Shown piece by piece: positions 33,873 to 44,172 of a stretch of DNA of 64,000 bases. The stretch is taken from contig JAMWFC010000131.1 in the NCBI GenBank assembly GCA_027475525.1, positions 62,001 through 126,000 of the forward strand. Direction: 5' to 3'. Within the stretch, counting starts at the first letter, position 1; every line of letters starts with the position of its first letter. The DNA is from Macrolepiota albuminosa. Its lineage: Eukaryota > Basidiomycota > Agaricomycetes > Agaricales > Agaricaceae. The notes below the pieces were generated by a model. It searched no databases and was not told the DNA's origin. It saw only the letters and a program-made list of their open reading frames with translations. The position numbers were made by a program, and so were the translations under genes.

Positions 33873-35772
33873 TTAGAGCGAGGGCCCCGAACCGCCTTCC
33901 CCACCTTCCCCGCCCCCTCCCCTCGGCCACCCCCGGAACTCTTCCCCCACCCCCTCCGGACCGTGTTCCCGCCACACCTCCTCGGCCAGTTGGTCCCACG
34001 ACGGGAGCTGCTCGCCCTCGTCCAGGACCCGCTCGAACCAGGATCCCGGAGCAGGCACGTTCCTCCGCCGATGCGCGGCCACCAGCCGCCCCAGGAGATC
34101 GAGGCCGCGCTCCACCCCGGGGGTCGTCACCTCAGGACGCTGCCCCTCCTGTAGCGAGGCCAGCGCCGCGGCCGCCCCATCCAGGAGCAGACGGTGCTCC
34201 CGGGCCCAGCCTGAAGATGTCAGCAGAAGGAGAGATCCGGCGACAGAGGACTCACTTAGAGACGCCATACGCGCGACCACCAGATCGCGGCGCAAACCCT
34301 CCATCACCTCCTGCCCCGAGGGGGCCCTCTCCGGGATCCCCACTCCCTGCCCCAACCTCGCCCGCAACGCCTCCAGCTCTGCCACCGCCTCCTCCCGAGC
34401 AACCCGGGCCTCCTCCAGCTGCCGAAGCGCCTCCCGGCCCGCCTCCAACTCCCTCTGCGCGTCGGTCCCCTCGGACTCCCCCGGGCGCTCCAGCAGGACC
34501 CTCACGTCCGCCCCCAGGGGCCGCCCCGACAGAGGCGAGAACACTGCCAGGGAGAGACGTGGGGGGGAAGCTGGGGGCGGGGTCCCAGAGGGCAAACGCG
34601 CCCTCTTAGAGGGCCCCAGGGAGGGGCTAGGCGATGCCCGCCTCTTCCCCTTGTCGGGGCGCCCCCCACGACCCTCGTGACCTCCGGTCCCGGCCCGGGT
34701 CGCCCGACGCGTGATCACCTCTTCCCCTTGTCGGGGCGCCCCCCACGACCCTCGTGACCTCCGGTCCCGGCCCGGGTCGCCCGACGCGTGATCAGGACCA
34801 CGGGCCGGCCCCGGCCCCCCACCTGGACGACCCCCTGGCCCCTCGACCCCCCACTGGCCGCCCCCGCGGGCGCCGCGGACACATCCCCCACCGACTCCGC
34901 TGTCTCCACCGCCGGCTCCGCTACCCAGTCCCGCTCCTCGACCCCCATCCTCCGGGTAACCCCCCCAGCGGCCACCCCTGCTCCCGCGCGACGCAGCGCG
35001 CCCTCCACAGCGCCGACACGGAACATCGTTCGTGGTTGAGGCGACACGCCTCGCACACAGACGTGTCCCGGCGGGACGAAGGAGTCGGGGCCTCGAACGC
35101 GCACGTCACCAGCCGGCGGGCACAGTGCAGGCACTACGACGCCAAAGTCAGCCAGGGAACCCAAGGTAGGAACTCACTTACCGGCCCATTGCTCACGCAC
35201 CAGCTATGAGTGGGCAACCCCCGGGGCCTCTCCACAGCCTCCTTGAATACCTCCTGTGACGCGTCGGCCCACGCAACGCGACGGTCGTCCGGGACTACTG
35301 TGATCGTCCCTGCCGCCATCCCGGAACGGCGGAAGACGCGTCGGCCCACGCAACGCGACGGTCGTCCGGGACTACTGTGATCGTCCCTGCCGCCATCCCG
35401 GAACGGCGGAATCGTGGGGCGGGCAGTCGAGGGCGCGGGGGGGGACGGGGGGGCGCACGGTCATCCGCGCAAAGTTGGGCGCGGGACGACTGCGACCTGG
35501 CCCCGAGGAGCCGCCAGGGGCCGCACCGGGGGCAGGTGCCGGGAGCCGACTAGGACCCGCCTCCGGGGCAGGAACGTTGTGTTGTTCTGAAAGGGGAAGG
35601 TCAGTAGCGGTAAGCGACCGGCACGGGGACACTTACGCTGTTGAGTAAGCGCCGCTATGCGCTCCCGATCTAGGCGGCGCCGGTACCGCGCATCCCGGGC
35701 CTCCCAGGCCATCAGGGGCGCAACCTCGTTGGTTTGCGGGGGCGTCGGGGAATGCGTTGGCGTACGCGACAT
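33873..35772 (-). CDS. Antisense spliced gene of element G: two-part cysteine cluster plus coiled coil
   Basis: Start at ATG 35772 (MSRTPTHSPTPPQ). Exon 1 ends near 35633, intron to about 35588, then a Pro-rich exon (with a 77-bp duplication at 35258-35411) ending at WCVSNGP. The next exon begins at an intron acceptor (after GTCGTAG near 35131) with CLHCARRLVTC, then VCEACRLNHERC: C-X2-C-X6-C, 15 residues, C-X2-C-X6-C, close to a fungal Zn2Cys6 cluster except for the long linker. Next comes a frame change near a G7 run at 34959 (short intron or one-base error), a basic Ser-rich stretch (NLS-like), a Glu/Ala/Arg coiled coil (LEAGREALRQLEEARVAREE) and a C-terminal Gly-rich tail. The 77-bp duplication at 34641 lies here too. 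Confidence 0.65.
34641..34794. repeat. 77-bp tandem duplication 14
   Basis: In the G antisense gene. Confidence 0.95.
35258..35411. repeat. 77-bp tandem duplication 15
   Basis: In the G antisense gene, second exon. Confidence 0.95.
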
Positions 35773-35885
35773 GGTTGAACTTGACGGTAAAATTTTTTCG
35801 ATATGTGGCAGGTCAGGTGCCGGATCCCACGGTTGACCCCTGGTCCGAACCACCGGCTACGCGCGCCTCGGAGGGTCTCGGCGCT

Positions 35886-35898
35886 GAAGGGGGGGTGA
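35886..35898 (+). promoter_or_regulatory. Polypurine tract of element G
   Basis: GAAGGGGGGGTGA directly before the 3' LTR. K has nearly the same sequence (AAAGGGGGGGTGA) although its LTR differs. Confidence 0.75.
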
Positions 35899-36630
35899 TG
35901 TCACGACCCCTCCCCTCCGGGCCCACCCCGGGACACCCCCGGAACACCCTCCGGGACCCTCCCTCCGGTCCCACAGGACAAGCCCCGCCATCACGACCGC
36001 CGACACCGCCATCACGCGCATCAAGGACCGCCATCAGCCGTCACCAGCCCCGATCAACGATCAGATCACGCGACTCGTGCCGGCCATCATGCATCACGGC
36101 TCCATCCGCGCCAATTGATCGCGCGCCCACACGTGTGATCCCGGTATACAGCCCCTGCCGCTACTCAATAAACCCCGGAACCCATCCCAGACATCCCGGA
36201 ACCCCGAGACCCGGCCCCGTAGTACTTATAGTGTAGCTCCCTGTTGTATTCGGTAGTCTTGATATTGCATAACTGTTACTTGGATATTGCGTGCCCTCTG
36301 TTTGACTGGTACGCCTTGTTTGGTACGCTTCGACTGGCACGCCTTAGTATTCGCGTGCTCTAAGCTTTGGTACGCACTTCGCGACTCTTAATTTACTAAC
36401 TTGGTCTCGTCTTAGAACCTCCGGTTCACGACTCGACCCCCTCTAACTCTCAGCCACCCCCAACCCAAAACCCCGGACTCTAGTCCCCTCTCCCGGGATT
36501 ACCCCCTGTCCTCATCTTGAACCCCGGAGTCCTAGCCCCGGAGTTCCAGACACCCGAGTATCCGTAGATCAAGTCCGCATCATAAGGGCGTCGCTTTCCC
36601 GGAAAGCCCCCGATTCAGCGGAACCTGACA
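35899..36630 (+). repeat. 3' LTR of element G
   Basis: 732 bp, same ends as the 5' LTR. Five differences to it, all CpG transitions. Confidence 0.95.
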
Positions 36631-36635
36631 GATTG

Positions 36636-38975
36636 CTCTCCTCATGGTGTTTGAACATAAGATGATAGTGGTCGTCTTTGGTCATCTTCAGCCATCCATC
36701 CTATTGCAGAATTGCAGCAGGAGTGCCATACATGAAGAGGCACTCCATGCGCTCATTGTCAATCTGTTTGAAGATGTCCATAGACATCATGGGGGAGTGG
36801 AACTGCTGTTCCAGAAAGACCACGCCATAAGTGTAGGCATAGTCCACCCAGTCTAGCAGAATCCAGTTGTGTAGAAAGATGCGTAACACGTCATCATTGG
36901 AGAAGTTCTGTGCCTGGTCATCAGGCACGTGAACTTGATGAATTTTGAGCTTTGGCCCACACTGGGGCTCAAATGGTTGCTCAGGAAACATGGCATCATA
37001 TGAGGCACTTGCCTCTTGATACAGCCCTGGACGGGCCATGACAAGGGTCATGCGCCACATGATCACAGGTTTGGCTGCGCTGTTAGTGCAGAGAGCTCGA
37101 CATAATGCAAACCTGAAGAGGGTCTGCCAGTGCATGCAGTAGGCGTGGTCTACTGCAATGCCCTGATAGGTGTTTTCCAGCCTGGGTCAACCAAAGACTA
37201 GTGCATACTGCGCCAGCTGGTCCAAGTCAAACTGCGTGGCTGGATCTTGAGCACACATTACGTGCAGCGCTGTGGAACCATCATCTTTTGTGCGCAAAAA
37301 GCGCCCTGGAACGTGTCATTGCTTGACAAGAGCAAGGTCATCAGGGCCCTGCATTGGGTTGACGAGGTCCTGGTATTGAGGATCCTTCATCAGGAGCTGC
37401 ATGGTCCAGTTGTGCAAAGCCTCAACTGTTTGCTGTGCGAACATCTGAAGCTCTGTGATCAACATGTATGCGACAATTCTGTTGTGACATGGGACATGAA
37501 CGTTCATGTAATACTTGTAGAGCTGGTCCAGCTCTAACGGACTGTGGGGAAGACAGTGCAGGGCATGCTTGTACACAATCGTACCCAGGATGTGGGCACG
37601 CTGGCCAGAGGCATATTCATATGACGCCGCTCTATTGGCATCAGCTTCCATCAGCACCGTATTTGTGGTGTACAAATAGTACGTGCAATGGCTGAGTGCT
37701 CCTCTAAAGCACGAATTCATTCACTTGATATCAAGCAGCCCCCACACCTTCACCTCCAAGCCATCAAGGATTCTCCCCAAGAACTCATCCTCGGCCCTAT
37801 ATTTCAGGGCCTGCAGCTCCTTGGCACGGTTCGCCTTCTTCTTTGTGATGCGCTTATTGCGCAATACTTGTTGGAATCGGTCCACTGCCGATTCCCCCTC
37901 CTCCCTGTCCTCCTCCTGCTCCAAGCTCAACTCTCCATAGTTGCTCTCGTTAGACAAGGATGCAACTGGCGCTTTGCCTTTTCCAGGCACAGGTTTCCCT
38001 CTCAAGGTCGCCACCAGACCATCATATTGTTCCGGTGTGCAGGGGTCTGAGGTCAAGATGACCATGGGATACTGTTCTGGTGGGCCGGTACAAATACCAG
38101 CAGCATGAAAAGCATCTGGACTTCTCCCGCTTATGCAGGAATGCCAGCAGGAAAGGCTATGACCTCCAATTTGGAGGCATTGAGAGGCAGCTTGTGGCCG
38201 TGATGCTGATGAGATGGCCCCGACTTTGCCAGGGCAGACGAAACAGGTTGTGGCTGAGCTACTGAAGGGGCAGGTGCATTTTATGCCAGAGTTCTCCCTC
38301 CTGACTCAGTGCAGGATGTACTAAGAGTTGGCACCCGAGGTGCTGTGGTAACAGTTTTGGACCCCATAAGTGGGGCCCAAGACGATGCGGGTTTTTGCTG
38401 GCCCAAGGACAGGTCGGCCAGAGGCTTCTTAGCCCGTGGAGGGTCGACTGGTCGACTGGGCTGATATTTGGCCTTCTTGACCTTGGCGGTCGGTTCCTTG
38501 AACGTAGAAACTTTGCGCTTAGATGCATGTTTGATCTGTTCCAGTGCTACAATGCGCTGCCTCCTCATCAGCTCAATCTGGTCGAGCAATCCCTCCATCA
38601 CCATCATGGCCAGACTGTTCTGCAGGAAAGATGCAGTTGCAGGGACTGGCTGTCCCGCTGCTTCCAATCTGCTCAGGAGTGCGTCTGGCACTGCTAACTC
38701 CTGTGCTTGTGGTGCAGGCTCCATATACGGTTCTACCATGGGCTGATGTGCCCATGGTACAGACCCATCACTGCATCCGCATACGTCAGAATCGATGCCT
38801 GCAAGCGCACTGGCGGTATCTGATAGTAGCACTCTGAGTGCATGCTGTCCTCTGGGCACTCATAGCACTCCTCATCATTGACCTCCATCTCTTGTGAGTG
38901 GAGGGGGGTCTGGTATGAAAGCGGTTCTTCATGGCCTGGATAGGCCACACCCACAGGATAGTGTTGGCTCGCCAC
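36636..38975 (-). pseudogene. Downstream extra ORF of element H, main part
   Basis: Same strand as H pol, starting about 230 bp after it at ATG 38975 (MASQHYPVGVAYPGHEEPLS). Coding pieces: acidic N-terminus, a Met/Leu/Arg helix (MMVMEGLLDQIELMRRQ), a basic stretch (RNKRITKKKANRAKE, NLS-like), and a long helical segment (DQLYKYYMNVHVP; NDDVLRIFLHNWILLDW; MMSMDIFKQIDNERM). From 38065 to 36640 it keeps one frame, broken by stops at about 37721, 37316, 37190 (all TGA, CGA would fit) and 36701 (TAG). Two frameshifts lie further upstream. It continues at 25426. Of no family I recognise; cellular gene capture or an element-specific protein are both possible. Confidence 0.55.
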
Positions 38976-39202
38976 CAGATATGGTGGCTGCCCTTGGTAG
39001 GCTCTGATTACTCTTTTGTGGCCCCCAATAGGCTATTGGAAAGAACATGCTAGTGACGTGTATTGGGACTTAGAAGGAGAAAAGAAGAAAAAATCTCTTA
39101 ACTCCGCCAGTGGTGTAAACAACCACAAATAGCTGCCACCCAGTCTTTCACCAGCCATCAAAGTGGACTTTGTCCACATTTTAGCACCACACGTGTGTTA
39201 TG
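38976..39202. other. Spacer between H pol and the downstream ORF
   Basis: About 225 bp without coding signal. It contains the palindrome TGGACAAAGTCCAC (39165-39180). Confidence 0.4.
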
Positions 39203-40660
39203 CACGTTTTGCTAGCTGTTGAGGGCGTTTCACACCCTGCAGCTTTAGGTACCTGTCCATTGCTGCAAGATCTTTGCAGTTTGCTAGTGGTTCCTAGGTA
39301 GTATCATCTAAGCTCCACCTTACCTTGAATTTGAGGTTTTTCCCTATCCACCTATGATCTATGAGGTCATCTACAAACCATTCCTGGTCATCACCAGTTC
39401 CAAAGTCATACGGTTTCAGGGTAGCGTGATTAGGGAAGAGCATGTCACTATTGGCCAAGTATGGTTGCAACAGCGACACATGGAACTTAGGAACTATCCT
39501 TCTGATCAGGACATATGAACGCTTGCAATATTTGCATGATATTCTTATTTGCTCATTCTGTCTGGCTATCTATTTGCGGATGAAATGACGTTGACATGAG
39601 CAACTTTGCTCCGAGCAGCTTGTGCAACTCCTTCCACCATTTGAAAGTGAACTTAGCATTTTGATCACTTACAATTGAACTTGGCAGTCCATGAAGGCAA
39701 ACTATCTGCTTGAGATAGATCCAAGACAAGTCCAAAGCTGTCATGGTAGTCCTCACTGGAATGAGATGGACCATACTGGTCATTCTGCAGATTACTACCC
39801 AGAGATAGTTAAAACCCTTTGATTCAGGAAACGGACCTATAAAGTCCATCCCAATCGAGTTCCAAGGTTTAACTAGTATAGGAAGTAAATGAAGCTTCTC
39901 CGGTGGCTTCAGTGTCAGTACTTTTGACTGTTGACAAAGCTTGCATGTTGAGCAGAATTGGCTCATTTCTTTGGCCATCTGTGGCCACCAGTACCAGCGT
40001 CGCACATAGTCCAGTGTTTTCTGAGTTCCAAAGTGGCCCACTACTCTGTGGGCCTGGTCCAGGATAGTCGTGATCAACAATCTCTCCTGGGAAATGCAGA
40101 TGACGTTGGATCCAGTGGGTCTGGTAAGGTAGATGAGCTGCTGCTCTACCTTGAAGCGCAGATGTGCTTGGATATTGTTCAGAATCTCTAAGAAAAGATT
40201 GTTATCCTTGTATCCTTGCTGGATACGTGTGCAAAATTGCGCATTGCCTAAGTCAATTGGCATGGGATGACAGTCATGCGAGTTCAATGCCTGCTGGAGA
40301 GTCATTTCCGCACCACTAGGGCGCACCTCCTGCTTCCTTTCTTTGCCTGGCTGGGGAATCTCATGATCCACCAGCACCTGCGCCTCAATATCATGAGCTT
40401 CTCGCTGTTCTTGCAGTCGCTTACTGCAACATGATTCCTGCACTCACATGGTGCATAGCTCAACTGTATGTTCCTTGATTTTATGGAACCTATGCAGGGG
40501 CAAGTCTTCACCCTCCAGATCGATGCGTTTGTTTGCCTGCACATAGTTGTGTGCGTCATGGATGTCATCTCAAGTATTACTCTCGAAATATTGAGACAGG
40601 CAGTCTGCCACCTTGTTCAATTCACCTTTTACATAGGTGATGTCGAACTGATACCACAAC
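39203..40660 (-). pseudogene. Element H integrase with chromodomain-like end, and last part of RNase H
   Basis: Starts at the K insertion with the end of RNase H (YQFDITYVKGELNKVADCLS). Integrase zinc finger: HRVVGHFGTQKT and CSTCKLCQQSK. Catalytic residues are present: GMDFIGPF, IVSDQNAKF and HPQIDSQTE. A chromodomain-like segment (LIDHRWIGKNLKFKVRWSLD) follows at 39294-39400 with Trp changed to stop (TAG near 39297), then EPLANCKDLAAMDRYLKLQG. Other stops occur near 40440 and 39555. H is thus an old chromovirus-like element. Confidence 0.78.
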
Positions 40661-41058
40661 TGTAAGGGCGACCTCCAGAGGTTGCGGCACTATCACACAA
40701 CTGGCAGAGGGAAATCCAAAGTATATTAGAGCCAGTAACAACAGTACAATCAATAACTAATCACCTGGCAGAGGGAAATCCAAAGAGAACAAGTCTAAGG
40801 ATTCCTCTGCCAGTGCGGCACATCAGTACGGGGGCAGACACCTGGCAGAGGGAAATCCAAAGAGAACAAGTCTAAGGATTCCTCTGCCAGTGCGGCACAT
40901 CAGTACGGGGGCAGACGGGCGTGGGAACGACTGTACAGTATCCAATGGCTAGCTCCGGGAGGCCGGGAGAACTCCGGGGCGCAGGAAATGCTCCGGAGTT
41001 CTCCGGAAACTCCAGAAAAGGAAATTGTGACCAGACAAGAGCGAGAAGTCCCCTGACA
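40661..41058 (-). repeat. 3' LTR of element K
   Basis: On the plus strand TGTAAGGGCG to CCCCTGACA. 398 bp, or 321 bp without the 77-bp duplication at 40762-40915; about 28 bp longer than its partner owing to one indel near 40990. Confidence 0.9.
40762..40915. repeat. 77-bp tandem duplication 16
   Basis: In the 3' LTR of K; its 5' LTR has one unit. Confidence 0.97.
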
Positions 41059-41069
41059 TCACCCCCCCT
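41059..41069 (-). promoter_or_regulatory. Polypurine tract of element K
   Basis: AGGGGGGGTGA on the minus strand, abutting the 3' LTR, between the pol stop and LTR. Confidence 0.7.
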
Positions 41070-42683
41070 TTAGGGCGCAGCGTCTCGACGTGCCGGGTAG
41101 AAGAACTCGCGGATGGCCTGATCCGCTAGAGAAAGGGGGTAAACTCCCTGTATGGTTCGCGGGGCCTCAGGGTGCCGGCGGTGGAAGTCCCGGGTGAGAG
41201 CTGGGGCGTGGACGTCTTCAGATGGCTCCCAGGAGATGTCTTCGATACCATAGCCCTTCCACTTCACCTTGTACTGTAGCTTCCCACGGAATAAGCGGCT
41301 GTCCAAGATCTTCTCCACTTCGTACTCCACCCCGCTGTCTGCTAGGACTGGCGGTGGCGGCGGCGGTGCTCGTTGCCCGGGGATGGGGTCTTCCGGGGCT
41401 GGAGAAAGCTTGACCACGTTGAAGACTGGGTGGAGTTGGCGCATGCCCGCAGGCAGCCGGAGTCGGTAGGCTAGGGGCCCCACCTGACGCTCAATGGGGT
41501 ATGGCCCCAGTTGACGATGAGACAGCTTCTTTGAGGGTCGCGTGGTGGAGATGTCGGAGGCATCCAGGAATACGCGGTCTCCGGGCTTGTACTCGGGAGC
41601 TGATGTCCGGCCCTGGTTGTAGTATCGTGCCATGTCGTCCTTTGCCTTAGTTAGCGCAGCCTTCGCCTCCTCCTGTGCCTTCTGCATGCGATCCACAAAC
41701 TCGTTGACCGATTCGTTCTCCGACCGCCGTGTGCGTGGTTTAAAACCCATCTGGGGGTGCTGCCCTGTGTCAAGGAAGAAGGGTGATACCTGCGTCAAGG
41801 CATGGACATGGTTGTTGTACTGGAATTCCGCCTCCGGCAGGAGCTCATCCCAGTCGTCCTGACGCTCGTTGCAGAATAGCCGCAGGTATTGCTCAAGCTC
41901 CTGGTTAACACGTTCGGTCTGGCCGTCGGATTGCGGGTGGTAGGCAGTGGAGGTGTGGAGCTTCACATGCAGGAGGCGGTAGAGCTCCCGGGTGAACTCC
42001 GCAACAAACTGTGGGCCCCAGTTGGACACGTATGCATCGGAAAGGCCGTGGAGTTTCCAGACATTCTTCTAGTACAGGTTGGCGGCACCCATGGCGGAGC
42101 AGGTCGTGTGAGTCGGAATGAAGTGAGCCCGTTTGCCATAGAGGTCCACGACCACCAGGATAGCATCGTAGCTGTGTGCGTCCAGAAGCTCCACAATGAA
42201 GTCCACGGAGGCCACGCTCCACCGTTCTGCGGGCGTCGGCAAGGAGTGCAGCTGACCGGTAGGGAGACGGCGCTGGGGCTTGGTCCAGAGGCAGAGATCA
42301 CAGGTGCTGGTGTAGGAGCCTATGTATCTCGACATCTGGGGCCACCAGTAGTTCCGGGACACAAGTTCCAGCATCTTCCAGCGCCCGGGGTGCCTGGCAA
42401 TGCGGGAGTCGTGGTGTTGCTCAACAATGCGTTGCCGGAGCTCCGGGTTGTTGGGTACATAGATGCGGCCGTGGTAGGTGAGGAGGCCGTCTTGGAGACT
42501 CCACTTGTTGGCATGCACTGCCCTCGTGCCCATGGGGCGATGAGACCGTAGAGCCAAGGCGGCCTTGGCCACGGAGTCCTCCTGCATCCCCTCCTGGTTC
42601 CCCCGACGGATATCCCGGAGAATGTCGACCTCGTCTCCCTGGGCGGATATCCCCTCCAGTGCCCAGATGGCGAACAGCTCCGG
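41070..42683 (-). pseudogene. Element K integrase and chromodomain
   Basis: Zinc finger: HHDSRIARHPG ... CDLCLWTK. First catalytic Asp: VDFIVELL. The second is lost: codon 42021-42023 encodes Asn in VSNWGPQFV, where the family has VSDRG. Glu is present in [12 protein letters not shown]. The C-terminus carries a chromodomain (LFRGKLQYKVKWKGYGIED, near 41230-41310). Stop codons near 42067 (TAG) and 42684. The Asp-to-Asn and adjacent Arg-to-Trp changes are both CpG-type transitions. Confidence 0.82.
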
Positions 42684-43402
42684 TCATAGGAGGGTGATGT
42701 TGTCGTTGTCTCCGGCCCCGGAGCCATGGTCGGCACGCCTGGATAGGGCATCGGGCTTCCCCATGGACCTCCCCGGCTTGTGATGCAGTGAGAAGTCAAA
42801 GTTGGCAAGGTAGAGGGACCACCGGGCCTGGCGGCGGTTGAGCTTCTTTGCTGTCCGGAAGTACTCCAAGTTCTTGTGGTCTGTCCAGACTTCGAACTTG
42901 TGCCGGGCCCCCTCCAGGAAGTGGCGCCACTCCTCTAGTGACCGGATGATTGCCAGCATCTCCTTGTCGTGGATCTCATAGTTCCGCTCCACGGCATTGA
43001 GGCTCTTAGAGTAGAAGGCCACCGGATGCCACTTGCCGTCCCCCGGGAATTGCTGGGACAGGACGGCGCCGGTAGCAAAGTCGGAACTGTCTGCCTCGAC
43101 TCAGAAAGGCTGATCGTCATCTGGGAAGAGGAGCACCGGCTTGGAGGTGACGGCTCGCTTCAGGGCATCGAAGGCCTGTTGCTCCGCGTCACCCCAAGTC
43201 CAGGCTGCCTCCTTCCAGGTGAGGTCAAAGAGGGGCCGTGTGTGGTGGGAAAAGTCCTGGATGAACCGCCGGTAGAAGTTGGTGAACCCCAGGAAGGCCT
43301 GTACCTTCTTCTTGTTCCGGGGCTCTGGCCACTGCGTAACGCTGGCCACCTTCACCGGATCCATCTCCGCCGTACTGTGAGAGATGATGAGCCCGAGGTA
43401 CT
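42684..43402 (-). pseudogene. Element K RT thumb and RNase H
   Basis: AFLGFTNFYRRFIQDFSHHT, then RNase H: VEADSSDFATGAVLSQ, ERNYEIHDKEMLAII, WTDHKNLEYF and KPDALSRRADH. One TGA near 43097 (Phe-stop-Val, CGA expected). It stops at 42684, where integrase follows. Confidence 0.8.
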
Positions 43403-44172
43403 TGTCAGGTTCCGCTGAGTCGGGGGCTTTCCGGGGAAGCGACGCCCTTACAATGCGGACTTGACCTACGAATACTCGGGTGTCTGGAACTCCGGGGCTA
43501 GGACTCTGGGATTCAAGACGAGGACAGGGGTAATCCCGGGATAGGGGACTAGAGTCCGGAGGTTTTGGGTTGGAGGTAACTGAGGTTAGAGGGGGTCGAG
43601 TCGTGAACCGGAGGTTCTAAGACGAGACCAAGTTAGTAAATCAAGAGTCGCAAAGTGCGTACCAAAACTTAGAGCATGCAAATACTTAGGCGTGCCAGTC
43701 GAAGCGTACCAATCAAGGCGTACCAGTCAAGCAAAGGGGCACGCAATAACCAAAGTAATATCAAGACTAGCGAATACAGCGGAGAACTACACTATAAGTA
43801 CTACGGATCGTGTCTCGGGATTCCGGGGTGTCTGGGATGAGTTCCGAGGGTCATTGAGTAGCGGCCAGGGACTGTATACCAGGATCGCGCATGTGGAGAC
43901 GCGCGATCAATTGGCACAGAGAGAGTCATGATGCGTGGGGCGTGATGCGTGATGGTCGGGTGCGAGCCACGTGATCCGATCATTGATGGCAGTTGATCCC
44001 GGAGTCCGTGATGCAGGGGTCCCGGGGGGCTGGCTGATGGCGGTCATTGATGCGTGTGATGGCGGTGTCGGCAGCTGTGGGGGCGGGGTGCGCTGTGGGA
44101 TTGGCGGAAGAGGTTCCCGGGCGGGGCTCCGGGGGTGTCCCAGGGAGGTTCCAGGGGGGAGGGGTCGTGACA
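43403..44172 (-). repeat. Solo G-type LTR inserted in K
   Basis: Reverse copy of the G LTR (TGTCAGGTTCCGCTGA to GGGTCGTGACA), 770 bp, perfect 5-bp duplication GTACT (43398-43402 and 44173-44177). It keeps the AATATCAAGACT complement of the priming sequence near 43759. It shows that G-type elements jumped after K. Confidence 0.92.

Larger units (their letters stand above)
25427..36630 (+). mobile_element. Element G: full-length Ty3/gypsy chromovirus with an antisense gene
   Basis: LTRs at 25427-26235 and 35899-36630, perfect 5-bp duplication GATTG (25422-25426 and 36631-36635). Order: self-priming site, gag (26269-29149), pol (29056-33601) with protease, RT, RNase H, integrase and chromodomain, an antisense gene (35772-33873), polypurine tract, 3' LTR. 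Apart from a 77-bp duplication in the 5' LTR, the LTRs differ at five positions, all CG against TG or CA. The insertion is therefore recent. Three CGA-to-TGA stops in pol show that methyl-CpG decay has started. Confidence 0.95.

Noticed and set aside
36631..38975. Fungal cell-surface or enzyme gene captured by H
   Set aside because: No signal peptide, membrane segment or catalytic motif could be seen. The sequence is left as unknown.
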